Assembly (NCBI GenBank): GCA_963827785.1
Contig: CAWHCT010000020.1
Location: 62,001 to 126,000, forward strand
Direction of reading: 5' to 3'
DNA from: Site-B1 sp963827785
GTDB taxonomy: Bacteria; Bacteroidota; Bacteroidia; Flavobacteriales; Flavobacteriaceae
DNA: 64,000 nt
Shown: one piece after another, positions 8,962-17,992 of the stretch
How the letters are laid out: every line of letters begins with the position of its first letter
Numbering within the stretch: the first letter of the stretch is position 1
Notes under the pieces: model-generated
The model's input: the letters and a program-made list of their open reading frames with translations, nothing else
Databases searched by the model: none
What the model was told of the DNA's origin: nothing
Translations under genes and position numbers: made by a program

Positions 8962-10116
8962 ATGAAAAGAACAAGAACTGTCATTATTTTAATCTTAATT
9001 GTAGTTGCATTTGCATCCGCATTAATTTATTTATGGAAAAAAAATCAGGAAGATCCTGTATCTTATACAACCCAAAACCCGTCTGAACAAACAATAATAG
9101 TTCAAACTTTAGCAACCGGGAGTATGGTTCCGAAAGAAGAAATATTGATCAAACCAAATATTTCAGGAGTTATAGAAGAGATATATATTGAAGCTGGAGA
9201 ATATGTCAATTCAGGAGACCTTATTGCGAAAATAAGAGTTATTCCAAATGTATCCTCATTGACGAGTGCTAAAAATAATATTGCCTCCAATCAAACAGCT
9301 CTAAGAACTGCTGAGATCAATCTTCAAACTCAACAGGCTAGTTATGACAGACAAAAAGCATTGTTTGAAAAAGGCGTAATATCGGCAAATGACTTTGAGG
9401 CAATAAATAATACATATTTGCAGGCAAAACAAAATGTTGAACAAGCTAGAATTGCAGTTACATCGGCAAGACAGAATTATGATATTATTAAAACAGGTAC
9501 CACCTCTGGACTTGGATCAATAGCACAAACACAGGTTAGAGCAACAGTTTCCGGGATGGTACTTGACGTACCTGTAAAAGAAGGGAACCAGGTCATTGAG
9601 GCCAATAATTTTAATGAAGGTACATCTATTGCATCATTGGCAGATGTAAAGAAAATGATATTTGAAGGTAAAGTTGATGAAAGTGAAGTTGGAAAAATTA
9701 AAGAAGGATTGCCATTGGAGATCACTGTTGGTGCCATAGAGAATAAAAAGTTTGATGCAGTCTTGGATTATATTGCACCAAAAGGGGTTGAAGAAAATGG
9801 CGCTATACAATTTGAAATTAAGGGTTCGCTTAAGAAAATAGATTCTACTTTTATTCGGGCCGGTTTGAGCGCAAATGCATCCATTATTTTAGACAAAGCA
9901 GAGAACGTGATGGCAATAAAAGAAGCTTTGGTTCAATATGATCCGAAAACGAAGAAACCATTTGTAGAAGTTGAAGTAGGAGATCAGAAATTTGAAAGAA
10001 AAGATGTGGAACTTGGACTAAGTGATGGTATATTTGTGGAAGTTAAAAATGGAGTTACTAAAGACGATAAAATAAAAGTTTGGAATCAGCTTAAAGGAAT
10101 TCCAAATTATAGGTAG
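8962..10116 (+). CDS. Periplasmic adaptor protein (MacA/HlyD type) 1
   Basis: A 384-residue membrane-fusion protein: one N-terminal anchor helix (TVIILILIVVAFASALIYLW), a biotinyl-lipoyl-like half (ISGVIEEIYIEAGEYVNSGD), an alpha-helical hairpin (roughly residues 95-175, rich in Q, A and N), the second lipoyl half (ATVSGMVLDVPVKEGNQV), and beta-barrel and membrane-proximal domains. It lies 24 bases after permease 2. The hairpin should dock onto the TolC-like channel encoded next. A second adaptor follows TolC in the same operon. Confidence 0.9.
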   Translation: MKRTRTVIILILIVVAFASALIYLWKKNQEDPVSYTTQNPSEQTIIVQTLATGSMVPKEEILIKPNISGVIEEIYIEAGEYVNSGDLIAKIRVIPNVSSLTSAKNNIASNQTALRTAEINLQTQQASYDRQKALFEKGVISANDFEAINNTYLQAKQNVEQARIAVTSARQNYDIIKTGTTSGLGSIAQTQVRATVSGMVLDVPVKEGNQVIEANNFNEGTSIASLADVKKMIFEGKVDESEVGKIKEGLPLEITVGAIENKKFDAVLDYIAPKGVEENGAIQFEIKGSLKKIDSTFIRAGLSANASIILDKAENVMAIKEALVQYDPKTKKPFVEVEVGDQKFERKDVELGLSDGIFVEVKNGVTKDDKIKVWNQLKGIPNYR

Positions 10117-10174
10117 AGGAATTATTTAAAAATTTCTGTAACACTAAAGCATCATATTAGACATATAATTAATT

Positions 10175-11503
10175 ATGAAAAAACTATTCGCCTTACTATT
10201 TATTCTTTCTATAATCACTTCTCAAGCTCAGGTAAAAAAATGGACGCTTAAGGAGTGTGTAGACTATGCCATTGAAAATAACATTAGCATAAAACAAGCT
10301 GAATTGGATCTTGATCAATCAAAATTGAGTAAAAAAGATGCAATTGGAAGCTTTCTGCCTAATTTAAATGGTCGAGCATCACATTCCTGGAATATAGGAT
10401 TAGCTCAAAACCCCGTAACTTTTGATGCTGTTACATCCACTACTAAAAACCTCTCGGGTGGTATCAGCTCGGGAATAGATATATATCAAGGTTTAACCAG
10501 AGTGAATCAATTACATCGATCAAATCTTTCAATTTTAGCAAGTCAGTATCAATTGGAGAATATGAAAAGTGATATTTCACTTTTTGTAGCAAATACATTT
10601 TTGCAGATCCTGTTTAATAAAGAACAAGTTAAAGTTTTGGAGTCACAAATTGCTGTTACTGCGAGCGATCTTGAACGAACCAAAGAACTAATTGATGCAG
10701 GAGTAGTTCCTGAGGGAGATGTATTGGAGGTTCAAGCCACTTTATCAAGCCAGGAGCAACAGTTGGTTATTGCAGAAAATGCCCTGTATATTTCAAAATT
10801 GTCCTTGGCGCAATTGCTATTGATAACAGATTATGATAACTTTGATATTGAAGAAATGCAATATTTAATTCCTGAATCTGATATTCTCGATCAATCACCT
10901 GAATTAATTTTTGATAAAGCCCAGGAAACACGTAAAGAAATTTTAATAGCTGAAACAAATTCAAAAATTGCAGATTACGATTTAAAAATAGCAAGAGGGA
11001 GTTTACAACCCTCTTTAACCGGAAATTATAGTTATAGCACTAATTACTTTCAATCGGACTTGTTTGATACGCCAGAATTTGAAACACAGATTTCAGATAA
11101 CAAGAGCCACAGTTTCTTTCTTCAACTGACTATTCCAATTTTCAATAGATTTACAGGCAGGACAAACATAAGCAGAAGTAAAATAAACTTGGAAAGAACC
11201 AAGTTTCAACTTGAACAGGAAAAGTTAAATCTGCAAAGCACAGTATATCAGGCGTATAACGATGCAAAAGGAACTCTTAAGGCTTATGAAGCTGCGCTAA
11301 AAACCTTAAAAGCAAGGGAATTGGCTTATAATTTTTCTCAGGAGCGATATAATGTAGGCTTGTTAAATGCATTCGATTTTAGCCAGTCTCAAAATCAATA
11401 TGTTGCGGCCCAAAGTGAGGTAGTAAGAACTAAATACGATTTTATATTTAAATTAAAAGTGTTGGAGTTTTATTTTGGAATTCCAATTACCGATATAAAT
11501 TAA
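10175..11503 (+). CDS. TolC-family outer-membrane channel
   Basis: A 442-residue protein with signal peptide KKLFALLFILSIITSQAQ followed by two outer-membrane efflux (OEP) repeats. The first repeat begins WTLKECVDYAIENNISIKQAELD; the second contains ETRKEILIAETNSKIADYDLKIARG. Each repeat has long amphipathic helices and two membrane strands. The opening LKECVDYAIENN is typical of Bacteroidota TolC homologues. It lies between two adaptor genes and completes the tripartite exporter. Confidence 0.93.
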   Translation: MKKLFALLFILSIITSQAQVKKWTLKECVDYAIENNISIKQAELDLDQSKLSKKDAIGSFLPNLNGRASHSWNIGLAQNPVTFDAVTSTTKNLSGGISSGIDIYQGLTRVNQLHRSNLSILASQYQLENMKSDISLFVANTFLQILFNKEQVKVLESQIAVTASDLERTKELIDAGVVPEGDVLEVQATLSSQEQQLVIAENALYISKLSLAQLLLITDYDNFDIEEMQYLIPESDILDQSPELIFDKAQETRKEILIAETNSKIADYDLKIARGSLQPSLTGNYSYSTNYFQSDLFDTPEFETQISDNKSHSFFLQLTIPIFNRFTGRTNISRSKINLERTKFQLEQEKLNLQSTVYQAYNDAKGTLKAYEAALKTLKARELAYNFSQERYNVGLLNAFDFSQSQNQYVAAQSEVVRTKYDFIFKLKVLEFYFGIPITDIN

Positions 11504-11508
11504 CCATC

Positions 11509-12804
11509 ATGAGTAAAAAGACACTTTATATTGTAATTGCAGTAGTGGTAGCATTACTTGCTATTTTAATAATTGGGAAAAAGGCAGGCTGGTTTGGCAA
11601 ACAGGGCAATTTTAAGGAAATCGAAACTGAGAAGATCGCTAGGATCGATATAATAGAAACTGTCTCAGCAACCGGAAAAATTCAACCCGAAGTTGAAGTT
11701 AAATTATCCAGTGAAGTCTCGGGCGAAATTATTGAGCTTCCTATAGTTGAAGGACAACAAGTTAAAAAGGGCGAATTGTTAGTTCGTGTCAATCCGGATA
11801 TTTATCAATCAAGTTTAAATCGTTCACAAGCTACTTTACAGAATACCAGAGCAGGATTAAATCAGGCAGAAGCTACACTTAAAGAAGCAAAAGCAAATTA
11901 CGATAGAAACATACAATTGTTTGAAAAAGGGATCATTTCTAAAGCCGATTGGGATAGAGCAGTATCTTCTTTTGAAGTGGCTCAGGCCAATCAACAATCA
12001 GCATTTTATGCAGTAAAAAGTGCAAGTGCCACTGTAAATGAAGCTCGTGATAATTTAAACAGAACAAATATTTATGCTCCTATGAGTGGCACAATCTCAA
12101 AATTGTCAGTAGAGTTAGGAGAGCGCGTTGTAGGAACACAACAAATGGCAGGAACAGAAATATTACGTGTTGCTAATTTAAATAATATGGAAGTTGAGGT
12201 AGATGTTAATGAAAATGATATTGTTAAAGTTTCAATTAATGATTCTGCAATTGTTGAGGTAGATGCCTATCTTAAAAAAGAGTTTAAAGGGATTGTGACT
12301 GAAATTGCCAATTCTGCCGATGGTGTATTAACATCAGATCAGGTGACAAATTTTAAAGTAAAAGTGAGGATATTGGAAGAATCCTATCAAGATCTTATGG
12401 AAGGTAAACCTGAGTATTTTTCACCTTTCAGGCCTGGAATGACCGCTACAGTTGATGTTATTACTGATAGAAGGAAAGATATAATAGGTGTGCCAATTAG
12501 TGCCATAGTTATCAAATCGGATACATCTTCGGTTAAAGGCAGTAAGAAAATAGAAAAGAAAATTGAAAGTGAAGAAGAGAAAAAATTTGAATGTGTTTTT
12601 GTTAAGGAGGGTGATAAAGCTAAACTTAAAGTTGTAGAAACAGGAATACAGGATGATACGAATATAGAGATCATTTCGGGTATAAATGAGGATGATGAAG
12701 TTATAACTGGACCATATACAACTGTAACTAAATCTCTTAAAAATGGAGATAGCGTTGACTATAAGAAAGAAGAGAAAAAGAAAGAGGAAGAAGAAGATTC
12801 TTAA
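11509..12804 (+). CDS. Periplasmic adaptor protein (MacA type) 2
   Basis: A 431-residue membrane-fusion protein with anchor helix TLYIVIAVVVALLAILIIG, lipoyl half LSSEVSGEIIELPIVEGQQV, helical hairpin with LFEKGIISKADWDRAVSSFE, second lipoyl half IYAPMSGTISKLSVELGERV, and a beta-barrel domain. The last 80 residues are unusually charged (KKIEKKIESEEEKKFE and a KKEEKKKEEEEDS tail). It starts 5 bases after tolC. Its overall plan is close to MacA, closer than adaptor 1, so it may be the partner that contacts the permeases, with adaptor 1 forming a mixed ring or an alternative complex. Confidence 0.9.
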   Translation: MSKKTLYIVIAVVVALLAILIIGKKAGWFGKQGNFKEIETEKIARIDIIETVSATGKIQPEVEVKLSSEVSGEIIELPIVEGQQVKKGELLVRVNPDIYQSSLNRSQATLQNTRAGLNQAEATLKEAKANYDRNIQLFEKGIISKADWDRAVSSFEVAQANQQSAFYAVKSASATVNEARDNLNRTNIYAPMSGTISKLSVELGERVVGTQQMAGTEILRVANLNNMEVEVDVNENDIVKVSINDSAIVEVDAYLKKEFKGIVTEIANSADGVLTSDQVTNFKVKVRILEESYQDLMEGKPEYFSPFRPGMTATVDVITDRRKDIIGVPISAIVIKSDTSSVKGSKKIEKKIESEEEKKFECVFVKEGDKAKLKVVETGIQDDTNIEIISGINEDDEVITGPYTTVTKSLKNGDSVDYKKEEKKKEEEEDS

Positions 12805-12809
12805 TTAGT

Positions 12810-13484
12810 TTGGCTCTAATACTTAATATAGAAACAGCAACCACAAACTGTTCTGTTGCATTAGCAAAAAATGGTAAGGCAATTGCCATAAAAGAGGATA
12901 ACAGTAAAAATTATTCTCATTCTGAGCGCTTGCATTTATATATTCAAAATGTCCTCGAACAAACCAATCTTCAGTTAAAAGATCTTGATGCCATAGGCAT
13001 TAGCAAAGGACCAGGTTCATATACAGGCCTGCGCATTGGCGTTTCAGCCGCAAAAGGACTGTGCTATTCTTTAGGCATTCCTTTAGTTTCTGTATTGACA
13101 CTAAAATCATTGGCTTGTCAAGTCGACATTCAAAAAGGAAATATCGTTCCCATGCTGGATGCCAGAAGGTTGGAAGTTTATTCTGCAATTTTTGATCATA
13201 ATTATGAAAGGATAAGAGACACACAGGCAGAGATATTAAATGAAAACTCATTCAAAGACCTTTTAAATGCTGGTGATGTTTATTTTATTGGAAGCGGAGT
13301 TGAAAAAAGTAAATCCATGATCAAACATAAAAACGCCCATTTTATAGAAGGGAAATTACCTTCTGCCCATGAAATGGATTCATTATCCTTTGAGAACTAT
13401 CAAAATAATGATTTCGAAAATGTAGCTTATTTTGAACCGTATTATCTAAAAGATTTTGTGGCAGTAAAACGAAAACCTAAATAA
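12810..13484 (+). CDS. tsaB: tRNA threonylcarbamoyladenosine biosynthesis protein TsaB
   Basis: TsaB is the partner of TsaD in making the t6A modification at position 37 of tRNAs that read ANN codons. The 224-residue product begins ALILNIETATTNCSVALAKN and has the ASKHA-fold loop GPGSYTGLRIGVSAAKGL. No ATG precedes this conserved start, so a TTG at 12810 is used; the usual first residues (MALILNIET) support it. It follows the exporter operon by 5 bases but has no functional link with it. Confidence 0.93.
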   Translation: MALILNIETATTNCSVALAKNGKAIAIKEDNSKNYSHSERLHLYIQNVLEQTNLQLKDLDAIGISKGPGSYTGLRIGVSAAKGLCYSLGIPLVSVLTLKSLACQVDIQKGNIVPMLDARRLEVYSAIFDHNYERIRDTQAEILNENSFKDLLNAGDVYFIGSGVEKSKSMIKHKNAHFIEGKLPSAHEMDSLSFENYQNNDFENVAYFEPYYLKDFVAVKRKPK

Positions 13485-13486
13485 AC

Positions 13487-14287
13487 TTATTTTTTAATTT
13501 CGACTCGATGTGGGTATGGGATTTCAATTCCAGCCTTGTCGAGTTCTAATTTACACGCTTCGGTTGTCCCAAAATATACCTCCCAATAATCGGCAGAATT
13601 ACACCATGGACGTACGGCAAAATTAACGGAGCTGTCCGCAAGCTCAATAACGTTTACAGTTGGTGCTGGATCTTGAAGAACTTTTGGATTGGACTTTAAT
13701 ACATTCATCAAAACCTCTTTTGTTTGTTTTATATCTGAATCGTAACCCACTCCAATTATTAAATCAACTCTTCTTGTGCCCAATGAAGTGTAATTAATAA
13801 TATTGCCGTTTGAAAGTGCTCCGTTGGGAATAATAATTTCCTTGTTCGATAGCCCTATTAATTTAGTTGTAAAGATCTCAATTTCTTTAACTGAGCCTAT
13901 TTGACCTTGAGCTTCAACTACATCTCCAATCTTAAATGGTTTAAAAATCATTATGAGTGCTCCACCGGCAAAATTCGATAAGGACCCTTGAAGAGCTAAT
14001 CCAATTGCCAAACCGGCAGCTGCAATAACCGCAGCAAAAGAAGTAGTTTCAATACCAAGTTTGGCTGCTACAGAAACAAACAATAAAATCTTTAATGCCC
14101 AACTCATTAGATTAGCCAGGAATTTTTGAAGTGTTTGATCAACACCCCTTTTGATCATTATCTTTTTGATCAATTTAACCAGTAGGCCAATAATGAAAAG
14201 TCCAAGAATTAAAATTACCAAAGCAGTCAATACATTTGGAGAATATTCAATTAAAAGGTTTTTGATAGCATCCAAATAGTCTTCCAT
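13487..14287 (-). CDS. Small-conductance mechanosensitive channel (MscS family)
   Basis: A 266-residue channel of the short MscS type: two N-terminal helices, then the pore helix AAAGLAIGLALQGSLSNFAGG with the Gly/Ala packing that defines TM3, then FKIGDVVEAQGQIGSVKEI of the beta domain, and the cytoplasmic vestibule ending in GIEIPYPHRVEIKK. It releases solutes upon hypo-osmotic shock. The stop lies 2 bases from the stop of tsaB; the two genes converge with no obvious terminator between them. Confidence 0.95.
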   Translation of the reverse strand: MEDYLDAIKNLLIEYSPNVLTALVILILGLFIIGLLVKLIKKIMIKRGVDQTLQKFLANLMSWALKILLFVSVAAKLGIETTSFAAVIAAAGLAIGLALQGSLSNFAGGALIMIFKPFKIGDVVEAQGQIGSVKEIEIFTTKLIGLSNKEIIIPNGALSNGNIINYTSLGTRRVDLIIGVGYDSDIKQTKEVLMNVLKSNPKVLQDPAPTVNVIELADSSVNFAVRPWCNSADYWEVYFGTTEACKLELDKAGIEIPYPHRVEIKK

Positions 14288-14353
14288 TTTAAATTAGTTT
14301 TGTGCAAATCTAAAGATTACTTCATCAAAGACAAAGAAAAAGGACCCGGAAGG

Positions 14354-14710
14354 TTAAATAATTAAAGCAGATAAAAGAGCTAATAGTGCTGGAATTCCTT
14401 GAATGTAAAATAAGCGTATTTTTTTAGTTGAGAGAGCCCCATACATTCCTGCGATTGTAATACAGGTTAAAAAGAAAATAGCAATACTTGTATCTTCTTT
14501 GATCAAAGAAAATATTAACCCAGCTGCCAGAAAACCATTGTAAAGACCTTGATTCGCAGCCAATACTTTTGTTTTTTCGGCAAATTCTTTACTCTCCAAA
14601 CCAAAGGTTTTTATCCCTTTTCTGGTTGTCCATAAAAACATTTCTAATATTAAGAAGTAGAGATGTTCTAAGGCTACTATAATTATTAAAACCTTGAATA
14701 GAGGAGTCAT
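14354..14710 (-). CDS. DUF1304 membrane protein
   Basis: A 118-residue, four-helix membrane protein. The first helix with ALEHLYFLILEMFLW, the loop ANQGLYNGFLAAGL and the end FYIQGIPALLALL match the DUF1304 family in sequence and length. No function has been assigned to the family as far as I know. It lies 21 bases downstream of the neighbouring exported-protein gene and could be in its transcript. Confidence 0.85.
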   Translation of the reverse strand: MTPLFKVLIIIVALEHLYFLILEMFLWTTRKGIKTFGLESKEFAEKTKVLAANQGLYNGFLAAGLIFSLIKEDTSIAIFFLTCITIAGMYGALSTKKIRLFYIQGIPALLALLSALII

Positions 14711-14731
14711 AAGTAATTAATAAACTATGAT

Positions 14732-15424
14732 TCAAACACCATTAATATAGTTAGTAAGTTTGATCAAATCTTCTTCTTTACTGGTTTTAATCTTATTTTC
14801 CTTTATGAATTTTAATATTTCGTCCTTTTTATTTGAGAAAAGACTCGCTATATTTTTTTTGTTTTTAGGTAATTCAATTGCAACCGGACTTTCTTTCAAT
14901 TTAATGAAAAACTGATCATTCAATCTTTTAAATTGTGGCGGTCTGTAAGCATCGTATCCTGTTTTTGAAACCTTTTCCTCAACAAACATTATCTTTTCTT
15001 TTTTAAGTAAAGCAACAGTTTCTCCAACAGTTAATTTTTGAAAATATCCCGGCACTTTTTGGCCATCTGAATTGGCATAATCAAATAGACCGTATGTAAT
15101 ATTGTTATTCAGAAAAGTAATTTCAGCGTTTTTTTCATTTTTATTCAAGGCAAAGGATTTATTGTCTTTTCCCTGAACTTCCATCTCATCATCGTAGGCA
15201 TTATATTTTACGTTGAATTTATAGCCGGAATATATAGATATGATTGCCATATTAAAATCGTCTTGTATGTATTTTGAACCTTCAACATCAACGCTATCAT
15301 CAAGACCAATAGTTATGAAACTGCTTGATCTGTCAAAAGCTCCATCTGCAAAAGCGATATTTTGTTGTGAATAACATAAGGTGCCGGCAATAAGAAATAG
15401 AATAAGATTTAATTTAATTTTCAT
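14732..15424 (-). CDS. Exported protein of unknown function
   Basis: A 230-residue protein with a signal peptide (MKIKLNLILFLIAGTLCYSQ) and no membrane helix after it, so it is probably periplasmic. The body is charged and mostly beta in the first half (SKYIQDDFNMAIISIYSGYKFNVKYNA split over strands) and ends in a lysine-rich helical region (KKNIASLFSNKKDEILKF). Proteins of this plan recur in flavobacteria as hypothetical proteins. No catalytic motif was recognised. Confidence 0.75.
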   Translation of the reverse strand: MKIKLNLILFLIAGTLCYSQQNIAFADGAFDRSSSFITIGLDDSVDVEGSKYIQDDFNMAIISIYSGYKFNVKYNAYDDEMEVQGKDNKSFALNKNEKNAEITFLNNNITYGLFDYANSDGQKVPGYFQKLTVGETVALLKKEKIMFVEEKVSKTGYDAYRPPQFKRLNDQFFIKLKESPVAIELPKNKKNIASLFSNKKDEILKFIKENKIKTSKEEDLIKLTNYINGV

Positions 15425-15471
15425 AGTAATTATTTGTTTTAAGATTAATGGTCAATAACTATACCACAGTA

Positions 15472-17586
15472 TTAATTTTTAGATAAAAGCTTAATGGCCT
15501 TTTTTACCGAGTCAACTGGCAATTGACAAGCGTTATTAACGCAAACATAAATATAAGTCTTATTTTCAACAAATCTTTCCTTTATTAGAGGTGCTTCTCC
15601 ATTGGCAGTACTACTCGCCGTTAAGACATTTGGCAGGTAATGAGCATTGAGTTCTTTAATCTTTTGTTTTGCATCCTCACCAACAATGGCTACTTCATAA
15701 AATGGATTTGTGTAGTTCAACATAAGATCCAGCCAATTTGAAAAACCTGATCCATAGGTCTTCATTTCCGGTATTATATTATTGAGCATGGTTGTGGCTG
15801 TTTTTAAATAGTTGGAGTTATTGAAATAATGAGAAAGTTTAAATAAATTCTTTGCCATTATTGAATTACTGGCTGGAATTACGTTATCTCGAAATTCAAT
15901 ATTCCGGGTTATAAGTTCAGGATCTTTAAGTGATGTGAAGTAGAACATATTACTACCTTCGTCAAAGAAATTGTCGAACGCATAATTGGTCAAATTTCTT
16001 GCTGTATTAAGCCATTTTTCATTTGAAGTTATCTGATACAAACTGATGAAAGCTTCTATTGTTGCGGCATAATCAATTAAATAGCCATTGATGCTGCTTT
16101 TCCCGTTTTTATAGTTTCTAAATAATCCGCCTTCCTCATTCATTTGTTGATTAAAAATGAAATTGGCATTTCTTAAAGCTGTTTCTAAATAAGTTGGATC
16201 ACCAAAAACACGATAGGCATCAACATAGCCTTTGAGCATGAGCGCATTCCATGATGTAAGAGCTTTATCGTCAAGTCTTGGTCTGGATCTTTTCTCCCTT
16301 TCTTTTAAAAGGACCTGCTTCCATTTCTTTTTCTTTGATTGTAAGTCATCTGGTTTGATGTTATGTTCTTTAGTGAATTGTTCATCCTCCTTATCCCGAA
16401 TCAATACATAATTATCATGTTCCCAGAATCCATAGCTGTTAATGTTATAGTAATCTGCAAAAAGGTTATAATCGTCTCTCAACAAACTTTTCAGTTCCTC
16501 CTTTTTCCAAACGTAAAAAGCACCTTCTTCCAACTTTTTTTCTTCGTTTAAACTATCAGCATCGAGGGAAGAATAAAAAACACCTTCTTCAGAAGTCAAC
16601 TCATTTTTTATAAACTCTAAAGTCTCGATAACTGCATTTTTATAAAGTTCATTTTTGGTGACTAAAAAGGCATCAGAATATAAACTGACTAACTGAGCAT
16701 TATCATACAGCATTTTTTCAAAATGTGGAATGTGCCATTTAGTGTCTACAGAATACCTCGAAAATCCTCCTCCTAATTGGTCATATAGGCCACCCAAAGC
16801 CATTTTCGTCAAGGTTAACTCGACATATTTTTGTAATGCAGAATCATCATTTTGGTAGGCATATCTCAATAAAAAATGGTAATTGTTAGGAAGCATGAAT
16901 TTAGGAGCCCGATTTGGCCCACCCATTTTCATATCAAAGCTTTGGCTCCAATCCTTTACAACTTGACTGATAAAACTTAGTTTAAAATCTGCTTCGTCCG
17001 TATTTAAAGCAACCATATCCATACTTTTAATGCCCTTTTCCAAATTATCGGCATAGTCAGTTAATTTCTCTGGATTTTTATCATATAAACTGGCTAATTG
17101 GCTTAATACATTTATCCATTGATCTTTTTTGAAATAAGTTCCTCCCCAAACAGGCCTTCCGTCCGGTAGAGCAACAACATTTAATGGCCATCCTCCGTGA
17201 CCTGTCATTAATTGAACTGCATTCATATAGACTTGATCAACATCTGGTCGTTCTTCACGATCTACTTTAATATTTATAAAACTGGAGTTCATGGTTTGTG
17301 CAACTAAAGTGTCTTCAAAACTTTCATGCTCCATTACATGGCACCAATGACAGGCAGCATATCCAATACTAATTAATATTAGTTTGTTTTCACTTTTTGC
17401 TAAGGACAGAGATTTTTCATTCCATGGCATCCAATCCACAGGATTATGGGCATGTTGAAGTAAATATGGGCTGGTTTCGTGAATGAGATCGTTTGTGAAT
17501 TTATGAGTCATGTTATTTGATGTTTGACTATTGCAATTATAGAGTATTATTGATAAAACAATTATTATGAAATGGGACTTGGTCAT
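15472..17586 (-). CDS. DUF255 thioredoxin-domain protein (YyaL/SSP411 type)
   Basis: A protein of about 704 residues. The N-terminal thioredoxin-like DUF255 domain carries SPYLLQHAHNPVDWMPWN and the AACHWCHVMEHESFED motif; the rest is an alpha/alpha toroid like N-acylglucosamine epimerases (VDTKWHIPHFEKMLYDNAQL). The start at 17586 gives a signal sequence ending in LYNC that could be lipidated; the ATG at 17610 lies in the dodecin terminator and is less likely. The biochemical role of this widespread family is uncertain. Confidence 0.9.
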   Translation of the reverse strand: MTKSHFIIIVLSIILYNCNSQTSNNMTHKFTNDLIHETSPYLLQHAHNPVDWMPWNEKSLSLAKSENKLILISIGYAACHWCHVMEHESFEDTLVAQTMNSSFINIKVDREERPDVDQVYMNAVQLMTGHGGWPLNVVALPDGRPVWGGTYFKKDQWINVLSQLASLYDKNPEKLTDYADNLEKGIKSMDMVALNTDEADFKLSFISQVVKDWSQSFDMKMGGPNRAPKFMLPNNYHFLLRYAYQNDDSALQKYVELTLTKMALGGLYDQLGGGFSRYSVDTKWHIPHFEKMLYDNAQLVSLYSDAFLVTKNELYKNAVIETLEFIKNELTSEEGVFYSSLDADSLNEEKKLEEGAFYVWKKEELKSLLRDDYNLFADYYNINSYGFWEHDNYVLIRDKEDEQFTKEHNIKPDDLQSKKKKWKQVLLKEREKRSRPRLDDKALTSWNALMLKGYVDAYRVFGDPTYLETALRNANFIFNQQMNEEGGLFRNYKNGKSSINGYLIDYAATIEAFISLYQITSNEKWLNTARNLTNYAFDNFFDEGSNMFYFTSLKDPELITRNIEFRDNVIPASNSIMAKNLFKLSHYFNNSNYLKTATTMLNNIIPEMKTYGSGFSNWLDLMLNYTNPFYEVAIVGEDAKQKIKELNAHYLPNVLTASSTANGEAPLIKERFVENKTYIYVCVNNACQLPVDSVKKAIKLLSKN

Positions 17587-17610
17587 ACCCAAAGGTAAAC
17601 AATAAAGCAT

Positions 17611-17640
17611 AAAAAAAAGCGCCCTGAAATGGAACGCTTA
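17611..17640 (-). terminator. Terminator of the dodecin gene
   Basis: On the minus strand a stem with AAGCG/CGCTT outer pairs and a CC/GG inner pair is followed by eight T. It lies 18 bases after the dodecin stop codon. Confidence 0.65.
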
Positions 17641-17658
17641 TTTAATTTTATTCAAATT

Positions 17659-17859
17659 TTACTTGACTTCAAATGTTAGTTTTACATTAACTCGAAATTC
17701 GGTTACATTATCTCCACTTACCATAGCGCTTTGATCCTGAACATAAACCGATTTAATATTCTTTACAGATTTTGATGCTTGCTTTACTGCATTTTTTGTT
17801 GCGTCTTCCCAACTTTTGTCCGAATTTGCTAATACTTCAATTACTTTTAATACTGCCAT
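17659..17859 (-). CDS. Dodecin family flavin-binding protein
   Basis: A 66-residue protein matching dodecins over its whole length: AVLKVIEVLANSDKSWEDA at the start, AVKQASKSVKNIKSVYV in the helix, and a three-stranded sheet with EFRVNVKLTFEV. Dodecins form hollow dodecamers that store riboflavin or FMN and buffer free flavin (family knowledge). The flavin-stacking tryptophan appears as the W of SWEDA. It is a stand-alone gene with its own terminator. Confidence 0.93.
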   Translation of the reverse strand: MAVLKVIEVLANSDKSWEDATKNAVKQASKSVKNIKSVYVQDQSAMVSGDNVTEFRVNVKLTFEVK

Positions 17860-17992
17860 AATAGTGTTTTTAGATTATTAATTAATTTGAATTCTAAATT
17901 TACGAATTATTCACATGAATATTGAACTTATGTAATCTTAAATAATATTCTCGATTAGATAATATGCAGCTTTATCAGTTAAACAGAAAATG

